Both the position numbers and the translations under genes were made by a program. From positions 1-6,098 of the forward strand of contig JAHIHE010000080.1 in assembly GCA_018899995.1 (NCBI GenBank): DNA of 6,098 bases, written 5' to 3'. This document shows, one piece after another, positions 1 through 4,607 of the stretch. A model generated the notes under the pieces. The model saw nothing but the letters and a program-made list of their open reading frames with translations. It was not told the DNA's origin and ran no database searches. Each line of letters opens with the position of its first letter. Position 1 is the first letter of the stretch. The DNA comes from Patescibacteria group bacterium. GTDB taxonomy: Bacteria; Patescibacteriota; Minisyncoccia; JAHIHE01.

Positions 1-504
1 CTTGGCCCAAAGTCCTACATTGGAATCAATGATGAGCCAGGGGTGATTAAAGAAAAAATAAAGGGAGCAGTAACGGCTACTGATATAAAAGAGCTAATTG
101 ATATAGGAATATCTATCACCGGTATCAGTGAAGCATCAAACTTAACGGCTGAATATACACGATTAATTAAAACTATCAAAAAAGAAAATATAACTAATGA
201 AGAAGTAAAAGCTATTCATGGCATTGCTAATTTAAACGCTCTTCTGAGAAATTTTGGAACTAATGAACACAAAGAATATTTTAATGAAAAATTTAAAAAT
301 GGCGATATTAAATTTTCCGAACTAAAAGAAACTCTTGCCCAAGATATTGCTGATTATTTCGCGCCATTCCGCGCCAAGCGGAAAGAATTGGAAGCCAAAC
401 CCGAATATGTCAAAAAAGTTCTGGCTGACGGCGCCGCTCGCGCAAAAAGAATCGCCAGCGAAACAATGAGGGAAGTAAAAGAAAAAATCGGGCTGTCAGC
501 TTAA
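1..504 (+). CDS. trpS: Tryptophanyl-tRNA synthetase, C-terminal part (5' end outside window)
   Basis: This class I aminoacyl-tRNA synthetase charges tRNA-Trp with tryptophan in the cytoplasm. The reading frame is open from base 1, so the gene enters from the left. A GTG at 43 lies inside conserved sequence and is not a start. The visible 167 residues begin LGPKSYIGINDEP, which in bacterial TrpRS directly follows the KMSKS ATP-binding loop, so the Rossmann domain and HIGH motif lie upstream. Next comes KEKIKGAVTA (about 18-27), then the C-terminal helical domain with GIANLNALL (about 74-82), FSELKETLAQDIADYFAPFR (about 105-124) and the typical ending AKRIASETMREVKEKIGL. Between AVTA and GIANL lie about 45 residues, longer than the usual short linker; this stretch is AT-rich and isoleucine/lysine-rich. 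The stop codon lies inside the 3' end of the convergent phosphatase gene, a 9-base overlap. Family assignment is confident; the long linker is the only oddity. Confidence 0.9.
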   Translation, partial: LGPKSYIGINDEPGVIKEKIKGAVTATDIKELIDIGISITGISEASNLTAEYTRLIKTIKKENITNEEVKAIHGIANLNALLRNFGTNEHKEYFNEKFKNGDIKFSELKETLAQDIADYFAPFRAKRKELEAKPEYVKKVLADGAARAKRIASETMREVKEKIGLSA

Positions 505-1305
505 TAAAATTTTTTTTATTTCCGAGATAGCTGGTTTTTGGGAAACAATTAAGATTTTTTTATTGAAAGGGGTATTTATCCATTCAATTTCATATCCCGC
601 TTCTTTCATAATGATCAATCTCGGCGCCAAATCCTGCAATTTAAACCCCTCTCCTTCAACCGTAATGTATGCGTCAATCGCGCCAGTAACAAGATAAATC
701 CCAAAAGCACTGCCGCCCATTCTTATCCTGTAACTTTTTTCCATTATTTCGCCAACCTTACCAATTAACCATTTTCTCTCTTTCAAGTTTTCGTTGCCCA
801 TGGTGGTCAATCCTCGAAAATCTATGTCAATTATAGATTCTTGAATTGGAACGGAAGAATTGTTTTTAATCAACCTTCCATTGAGATATGTTCCGCCATT
901 TTTTACCGCTGAAAAAAGCTGGCGCGAAACCGGATTATAAATTAATCCCAACACCGGCTTTTCCCTATAAACCAAAGCGATATGCGTTTGAAAAAACGGC
1001 GCGCGCTTCAAATAATATTTTGTCCCATCTATCGGGTCAACAAGCCATTGATAGGGAGACTCCAGATTCGTTCGTTCCCCTTCTTCTCCCCAAAACCCGT
1101 GATCCGGCCACTGGGAAAGAATTTTTTCCTTAAGAAAATTCTCGATTTCAATATCGGCTTTAGTGGCAATATCGCGGCTGTTTTTTTGTTTTGATATTTC
1201 TATTTTATCCCAGCTTTCCAAAGCCATTTCCCCGGCCTGTTTTATTATAGGTGTCAAAAAATCAATCGCTTCTTTTAAAAATTGTTTTGTAGGCTGTTCA
1301 ACCAT
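496..1305 (-). CDS. Inositol monophosphatase family protein (Mg-dependent sugar-phosphate phosphatase)
   Basis: This 269-residue protein belongs to the inositol monophosphatase/FBPase/CysQ superfamily, which removes phosphate from small phosphorylated substrates using Mg ions; its length is normal for the family. Visible motifs are DIATKADIEIE (45-55), GEEG (73-76, metal-binding Glu), the signature DPIDGT (90-95), GGSAFGIYL (197-205) and QDLAPRLIIMKEAG (224-237), whose Asp225 matches the second-site metal ligand. The usual Trp just before that Asp is replaced by Gln. No signal peptide or membrane segment is apparent, so it is presumably cytoplasmic. The ATG at 1305 lies 17 bases after the stop of the mutase gene on the same strand, which argues for co-transcription. 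No Shine-Dalgarno sequence is seen. The substrate cannot be decided from sequence: inositol phosphate, fructose-1,6-bisphosphate, histidinol phosphate and 3'-phosphonucleotides are all handled by this fold. Pairing with the mutase favours a sugar phosphate (inference). Confidence 0.87.
   Translation of the reverse strand: MVEQPTKQFLKEAIDFLTPIIKQAGEMALESWDKIEISKQKNSRDIATKADIEIENFLKEKILSQWPDHGFWGEEGERTNLESPYQWLVDPIDGTKYYLKRAPFFQTHIALVYREKPVLGLIYNPVSRQLFSAVKNGGTYLNGRLIKNNSSVPIQESIIDIDFRGLTTMGNENLKERKWLIGKVGEIMEKSYRIRMGGSAFGIYLVTGAIDAYITVEGEGFKLQDLAPRLIIMKEAGYEIEWINTPFNKKILIVSQKPAISEIKKILLS
503..520. terminator. AT-only palindrome at the convergent gene ends (weak bidirectional terminator candidate)
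   Basis: AATAAAA (503-509) and TTTTATT (514-520) are complementary around a four-T loop, and they coincide with the overlapping ends of trpS and the minus-strand phosphatase gene. An A-tract/T-tract palindrome can in principle serve both directions. There is no G or C in the stem, so the hairpin would be weak. Position is the main argument. Confidence 0.22.
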
Positions 1306-1322
1306 ATTTGGCAGTTAATAAA

Positions 1323-2756
1323 TTAATCCAACGATTCAAGATTGACGCATAATTCGTCTTCCCATATCATTTCCGGATAAGTCTTCAAAAGATTTCTTAC
1401 GTATTTTTTTCTTTCGTCGTACTTTGCCTGATCTTTCGCTTCAAATTTTATGGTGATATAAGGCCCATTTTGCGAATACCGAAAAATCATCATTCCATCC
1501 GAAAAATCAGCGCGTATCCCATCGTCATCGGGAATAACGCTTTTATCGGTAATTTCCACATCGGGAAAATCTTTTTTAAACTTAATTGATAAATCCGCAA
1601 TAACGCCGGCTTTTTTTTCATCCGGGCATCCGATTTTTATTTCCGGTGATGAAATATATTTGGGAAAACTCTCGTAAAGCTGGCTTAAGGTCTGATTTTT
1701 TTCTCCAAGATATTCCATTATTCTAAGCGAAGCATAAGTGCCGTCATCGTGGCCATAAGCGTTGTCGGCAAAGAAAAAATGGCCAGACAATTCTCCTCCA
1801 AAAGCCGCGTTTTCTTCAGCAACTTTTGCTTTTATAAACGAGTGTCCTGTTTTCCACATAATCGGAATACCCCCATTTTTCCTGATAACCTCACGGACAA
1901 TTTGTGAACAAAGGGTATTATAAATAATCTTTGAGCTCGGAAACCTTTCCAGTATTTCCTTGGCAAAAATCGCCACTAAAACATCATTCCATAAAATATC
2001 GCCTTTCTCATCCACTAATCCGATTCTGTCGCCGTCGCCGTCAAATGCGATACCTAAATCCGCTTTCCTTTTTAACACGATTTTTGCCACCCTATCCACG
2101 ACTTTTTTCGCAGTTGGATCTGGCGTTCCGACCGGAAAACTTCCGTCAACTTTAATGTTTTTTCCGATAACTTCGCATCCCGCTTTTTTAAATATTTTGG
2201 GAATATACATTCCAGTTGTTCCGCAGCCGGAATCAACAACCACTTTGAACTTTTTCTTCAAAACGATTCTTTTTAAAACATCTTCTTGATAATCTTTTGT
2301 TACATTTTTTTCTTCGCAGCCGCCTTCTTTATCGGATTGAAAATAATTTTCTTCGTCAATTATTTTTTTTATTTCCCGCACTTCTTCGGGACCGGTTGTT
2401 TGGGAATAACCGATTGCCAATTTCATTCCGTTGTAATTTGCGGGATTGTGCGAAGCGGTAATCATTACTCCGCCGTTGGTCTGATATCGGTATTGCGCGT
2501 AATACATCATTTGCGTCATAATCATTCCTAAATCAATAATATTTATTCCAACCGAACGCAACCCTTTTATCATAGCAGTTTTATAAGCCGGACTTGTTAA
2601 TCGGCAATCGCAGCCCACCACCGCATGGCGAATTTTTCTTCGGCGCAAAAAAGTGCCATAACCCTTACCAATTGCCTCCACTTTCTCTGCGTCTAAATCT
2701 TTATCAACTACTCCGCGGATATCATAATTCCTGAAAACATTTGGGTTAATCTTCAT
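1323..2756 (-). CDS. Phosphomannomutase/phosphoglucomutase family enzyme (alpha-D-phosphohexomutase)
   Basis: This 477-residue enzyme moves phosphate between C6 and C1 of a hexose, probably mannose or glucose, supplying sugar-1-phosphates for nucleotide-sugar and surface-polysaccharide synthesis. It has the four-domain phosphohexomutase layout. The N-terminus NVFRNYDIRG (6-15) leads to the phosphoserine loop TASHNP (100-105, catalytic Ser102), the metal loop DGDGDR (239-244), KTGHSFIK (302-309), the sugar-binding loop GGELSGH (320-326) and the C-terminal phosphate-binding loop RYSQNGP (426-432). GELSGH and KTGHS resemble the PMM/PGM (AlgC/ManB) branch more than phosphoglucosamine mutase (GlmM). 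The C-terminal loop departs from the common R-x-SNTEP form. Length is normal and all catalytic motifs are intact. It is the first gene of a leftward pair with the IMPase-family phosphatase, with a perfect TATAAT just upstream. Mannose versus glucose preference cannot be read from the sequence. Confidence 0.92.
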   Translation of the reverse strand: MKINPNVFRNYDIRGVVDKDLDAEKVEAIGKGYGTFLRRRKIRHAVVGCDCRLTSPAYKTAMIKGLRSVGINIIDLGMIMTQMMYYAQYRYQTNGGVMITASHNPANYNGMKLAIGYSQTTGPEEVREIKKIIDEENYFQSDKEGGCEEKNVTKDYQEDVLKRIVLKKKFKVVVDSGCGTTGMYIPKIFKKAGCEVIGKNIKVDGSFPVGTPDPTAKKVVDRVAKIVLKRKADLGIAFDGDGDRIGLVDEKGDILWNDVLVAIFAKEILERFPSSKIIYNTLCSQIVREVIRKNGGIPIMWKTGHSFIKAKVAEENAAFGGELSGHFFFADNAYGHDDGTYASLRIMEYLGEKNQTLSQLYESFPKYISSPEIKIGCPDEKKAGVIADLSIKFKKDFPDVEITDKSVIPDDDGIRADFSDGMMIFRYSQNGPYITIKFEAKDQAKYDERKKYVRNLLKTYPEMIWEDELCVNLESLD

Positions 2757-2786
2757 AGTTATTTTCTTTTAATTTTCATTATGTAA

Positions 2787-2815
2787 ATTATATGATGATT
2801 TTTTCATTTTAACAC
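2787..2815 (-). promoter_or_regulatory. Candidate sigma70-type promoter for the mutase-phosphatase operon
   Basis: On the minus strand a perfect TATAAT sits at 2792-2787, about 30 bases before the mutase ATG. That gives a leader of roughly 24 bases. Seventeen bases upstream, at 2815-2810, is GTGTTA, a poor -35 match (3 of 6), and there is no TGn extension. Support comes from the -10 box and its location in the divergent gap. Confidence 0.42.
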
Positions 2816-2826
2816 ATTGGCAAAAC

Positions 2827-2855
2827 TTGTCTATAACGGAATATTGAATTAGAAT
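2827..2855 (+). promoter_or_regulatory. Candidate sigma70-type promoter for the MazG-like gene
   Basis: TTGTCT (2827-2832, 4 of 6) and TAGAAT (2850-2855, 5 of 6) are separated by exactly 17 bases, which predicts a start near 2862 and a leader of about 32 bases. The -10 box lies in the first copy of a 12-bp tandem repeat. The promoter is back-to-back with the mutase promoter about 35 bases away. Confidence 0.4.
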
Positions 2856-2870
2856 AGAAATTAGAATACA
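2847..2870 (+). repeat. 12-bp tandem duplication in the mazG-side promoter
   Basis: AATTAGAATAGA (2847-2858) is followed directly by AATTAGAATACA (2859-2870), 11 of 12 identical. Each copy contains TAGAAT, so the duplication doubles the -10-like hexamer. Only the first copy has a -35-like hexamer at 17 bases. Confidence 0.6.
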
Positions 2871-2893
2871 AAGTAAATATCAATGTTAAACTT

Positions 2894-3223
2894 ATGACTT
2901 TTGACGAATACCAAAAACAATCCCGCAAAACCGCGAAATATCCCAATATCGGCAATAATTTTATCTACCCCACTTTGGGTTTATCCGGCGAATCCGGCGA
3001 AGTGGCGGAAAAAATAAAGAAAGTTTTGCGCGACAAAAACGGCATTATTGACGAGGCGACGAGAGCCGAAATTACCAAAGAGCTTGGTGATGTGCTTTGG
3101 TATTTATCCCAAATCGCTTCCGAGTTGGACTTGCCTCTGGAAAATGTGGCTTCTGAAAATATCAAAAAACTTTTCTCCCGCCTTGACCGTGGAAAACTCG
3201 GCGGCAACGGGGACAATAGATAG
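2894..3223 (+). CDS. MazG-like nucleotide pyrophosphohydrolase
   Basis: This 109-residue protein is a single all-alpha NTP-pyrophosphatase domain of the MazG superfamily. Such enzymes hydrolyse (d)NTPs to NMP and pyrophosphate and usually remove unwanted or damaged nucleotides. The metal-binding pattern is visible: ESGE (33-36), then KIKKVLRD (40-47), then KELGDVLWY (62-70), giving the ExxE...ExxD set E33, E36, E63 and D66. The tail RLDRGKLGGNGDNR matches the R-x-RG-x-x-G-x-GDNR ending common in short MazG-like proteins. It is a stand-alone single domain, unlike the two-domain E. coli MazG. The ATG at 2894 leaves the whole helical domain intact; no Shine-Dalgarno sequence is seen. A terminator shortly downstream suggests it is transcribed alone. 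Substrate preference is unknown. Confidence in the family is high and in the precise role moderate. Confidence 0.9.
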   Translation: MTFDEYQKQSRKTAKYPNIGNNFIYPTLGLSGESGEVAEKIKKVLRDKNGIIDEATRAEITKELGDVLWYLSQIASELDLPLENVASENIKKLFSRLDRGKLGGNGDNR

Positions 3224-3229
3224 CAAGAA

Positions 3230-3268
3230 AAATGACAAATTTCAAATGACAAATCAAATCCAAATATC
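3230..3268 (+). repeat. Degenerate 7-bp-period array (AAATGAC type)
   Basis: Just after the MazG-like stop, AAATGAC occurs at 3230-3236 and 3244-3250, with the in-phase variant AAATTTC between them at 3237-3243. Degraded units such as AAATCAA (3251-3257) and AAATATC (3262-3268) follow. The array is intergenic and merges into the terminator stem. A matching array in the opposite orientation lies beyond ychF. Confidence 0.55.
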
Positions 3269-3300
3269 AAAATGTCTAAATAAAATTAGGCATTTTTATT
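3269..3300 (+). terminator. Rho-independent terminator after the MazG-like gene
   Basis: TGTCTAA (3273-3279) pairs with TTAGGCA (3286-3292), with one G-U wobble, around a six-base loop. A/T pairs extend the stem on the outside, and the T-run 3293-3297 follows directly. It begins about 45 bases after the stop of the MazG-like gene. The A-tract on the 5' side might let it act in both directions, but the neighbouring gene is on the same strand. Confidence 0.65.
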
Positions 3301-3327
3301 GACATCTTAGTTACGATTTGATAGATT
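3299..3327 (+). promoter_or_regulatory. Candidate sigma70-type promoter for ychF
   Basis: A perfect TTGACA (3299-3304) begins at the end of the terminator T-run and is followed at 17-bp spacing by TAGATT (3322-3327, 4 of 6). The start would be near 3334, giving a leader of about 95 bases that contains the whole octamer inverted repeat. In this AT-rich gap a chance match is possible. Confidence 0.38.
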
Positions 3328-3334
3328 TTAATGG

Positions 3335-3423
3335 TTCAACTTAACAACTAAACAATTTAACATAATAGCGGAAGAGTTTTAATTATTTTTTGTTTAATTG
3401 TTAAATTACTAAATTGTTTATTT
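3335..3423. repeat. 8-bp-period arrays forming a large inverted repeat upstream of ychF
   Basis: The left array has units in 8-bp phase: TTCAACTT (3335-3342), AACAACTA (3343-3350), AACAATTT (3351-3358) and AACATAAT (3359-3366). The right array has GTTTAATT (3392-3399), GTTAAATT (3400-3407), ACTAAATT (3408-3415) and GTTTATTT (3416-3423), in the complementary sense. The best match between arms is TAAACAATTTA (3349-3359) with TAAATTGTTTA (3410-3420), an 11-bp perfect inverted repeat. The right arm ends only six bases before the ychF ATG. The structure could be a repeat element, an RNA hairpin in the leader, or both. Confidence 0.55.
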
Positions 3424-3429
3424 GATTTC

Positions 3430-4512
3430 ATGTCTTTTTCAATCGGTATTGTCGGGCTTCCGAATGTCGGCAAATCCACGCTTTTTAAAGCCCTGACAAA
3501 AAAACAAGTGAACATCGCCAACTATCCTTTTTGCACCATTGATCCGAATGTCGGAGTGGTAAAAGTCCCGGATGAACGCCTGGAAAAATTGGCAAAAATG
3601 TCGCAGTCGGAGAAAATCGTTCCGACTGCTATTGAATTTGTGGATATCGCCGGTTTGGTGCGCGGAGCAAACAAAGGTGAGGGCTTGGGAAATCAATTTT
3701 TGGCAAATATCCGAGAAGTTGACGCCATTGCCCATATTGTCAGGATTTTTGAAGATAAAGAAATAATTCATGTCGACAAAAATATTGATCCCAAAAGGGA
3801 TATTGAAACAATCAGCACAGAATTAATAATGAAGGACATGGAGACGCTGGAAAAAAGAATCATAAAAGTTTCCGGTGAAGCCAAAGCAGGAAAAAAAGAA
3901 AAAGTCCAAGAACTGGAAAATTTAAACGCGATTAAAACTATTTTGGAGAAAGGCGGGCTGCTTTACGGCAGAGAATTTGACGAACCAAGCCAAAAACTAA
4001 TCAAAGAACTCCAGCTTTTGACCGCCAAACCCATGCTTTTTGTTTTCAACAAAAAAATTGAGGCGAAATCGGATGAAAAACAATTGGAGAAAACTCTGGC
4101 GGAAGTGGGAATTAAAATGCCGTTTGTTTTGGTTGACATAAAAATGGAAGCGGACTTGGGCGAACTCACTGATGAAGAAAAAGTGAATTACAAAAAGGAT
4201 TTGGGAATAAGCGAGGACGGAATTGATCGGCTGATAAAATCTTCTTATCAATTATTGGACTTGGTCACCTATCTGACCACGGGCAAAGACGAAACCCGCG
4301 CCTGGACAATAAAGCGCGGCGCAAAAGCCCCCCAAGCCGCAGGCATAATTCATACTGATTTTGAGAAAAAATTCATCCGCGCCGAAGTGATAAATTGGCA
4401 AAAACTGCTTGAAGCCGGCTCATGGAGCAAGGCGGCCGAACTGGGGCTTTTGCGCACCGAGGGCAAGGAATATGTGGTGCAAGACGGAGATGTGATTGAG
4501 TTTAAGATTTGA
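3430..4512 (+). CDS. ychF: YchF/OLA1 family P-loop NTPase
   Basis: This 360-residue protein is a nearly universal Obg-related P-loop NTPase that associates with ribosomes and is linked to translation and stress responses; characterised members hydrolyse ATP better than GTP. The P-loop is GLPNVGKST (9-17). Family-typical NYPFCTIDPNVG lies at 31-42, the DIAGLV G3 region at 72-77, GANKGEGLGNQFLANIREVD at 79-98 and HIVRIFED at 102-109. A coiled-coil-like charged helical segment spans about 125-170. The C-terminal TGS-like domain covers about 278-360, with YLTTGKDETRAWTI and GIIHTDFEKKFIRAEV. The length matches the family. The nucleotide-base motif, usually NxxE, here reads NKKIE from Asn207, so Glu is not in its normal place. 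The ATG at 3430 starts the conserved beta strand with no N-terminal extension. No Shine-Dalgarno sequence is seen. A terminator separates it from the MazG-like gene, so it is probably monocistronic. Confidence 0.96.
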   Translation: MSFSIGIVGLPNVGKSTLFKALTKKQVNIANYPFCTIDPNVGVVKVPDERLEKLAKMSQSEKIVPTAIEFVDIAGLVRGANKGEGLGNQFLANIREVDAIAHIVRIFEDKEIIHVDKNIDPKRDIETISTELIMKDMETLEKRIIKVSGEAKAGKKEKVQELENLNAIKTILEKGGLLYGREFDEPSQKLIKELQLLTAKPMLFVFNKKIEAKSDEKQLEKTLAEVGIKMPFVLVDIKMEADLGELTDEEKVNYKKDLGISEDGIDRLIKSSYQLLDLVTYLTTGKDETRAWTIKRGAKAPQAAGIIHTDFEKKFIRAEVINWQKLLEAGSWSKAAELGLLRTEGKEYVVQDGDVIEFKI

Positions 4513-4549
4513 TTTGACATTTGGGCTTTGACATTTGACATTTTTGGCA
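4513..4549 (+). repeat. 7-bp-period array (TTTGACA type) directly after ychF
   Basis: Starting at the base after the ychF stop, units in exact 7-bp phase are TTTGACA (4513-4519), TTTGGGC (4520-4526), TTTGACA (4527-4533) and TTTGACA (4534-4540), then a longer variant ending in TTTGGCA (4543-4549). Read on the other strand the unit is a rotation of AAATGTC, one base from the AAATGAC units before ychF. The two arrays therefore flank ychF in opposite orientations. Confidence 0.65.
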
Positions 4550-4566
4550 TTGAAACGCTTGCCAAA
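4543..4566 (+). terminator. Intergenic hairpin between ychF and rpsF (weak terminator candidate)
   Basis: TTTGGCA (4543-4549) pairs perfectly with TGCCAAA (4560-4566) around a ten-base loop, 30 bases after the ychF stop. Only three T residues follow, so termination would be weak. The right arm overlaps the proposed -35 of the rpsF promoter. Confidence 0.3.
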
Positions 4567-4590
4567 TTTAATGCATTATGCTAATATAAT
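4559..4590 (+). promoter_or_regulatory. Candidate promoter of the rpsF-ssb-rpsR operon
   Basis: TTGCCA (4559-4564, 5 of 6) is followed at 17-bp spacing by TAATAT (4582-4587, 4 of 6), preceded by TG at 4579-4580 in extended -10 position. A perfect TATAAT overlaps at 4585-4590 but would be 20 bases from that -35. Either reading puts the start near 4594-4597 and a leader of only about 10-15 bases. That leaves no room for the structured S6:S18-binding leader known in E. coli and B. subtilis. Confidence 0.5.
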
Positions 4591-4607
4591 GATACTAAAA
4601 AGCTGTA

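Noticed and set aside
43..45. GTG as the start of the first gene
   Set aside because: The frame continues upstream to base 1 with TrpRS-specific sequence (LGPKSYIGINDEP), so the gene is truncated by the window edge.
888..1194. Plus-strand open frames inside the phosphatase gene
   Set aside because: They overlap each other and lie antisense to the conserved DPIDGT region. No domain features were seen.
1931..2531. Plus-strand open frames inside the hexomutase gene
   Set aside because: They are antisense shadows of a gene with all catalytic motifs intact and resemble no known protein.
3230..3423. CRISPR-like array
   Set aside because: The units are 7-8 bp, contiguous and degenerate, with no spacers and no cas genes.
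3439..3771. Minus-strand open frame over the YchF P-loop region
   Set aside because: Antisense shadow of strongly conserved ychF sequence.
4513..4540. Three perfect TTGACA hexamers as -35 boxes
   Set aside because: No acceptable -10 lies 16-18 bases downstream of any of them. They arise from the TTTGACA heptamer repeat.
4591..4607. S6:S18 autoregulatory leader structure before rpsF
   Set aside because: The proposed leader is only 10-15 bases, with no room for the structured element known from other bacteria.
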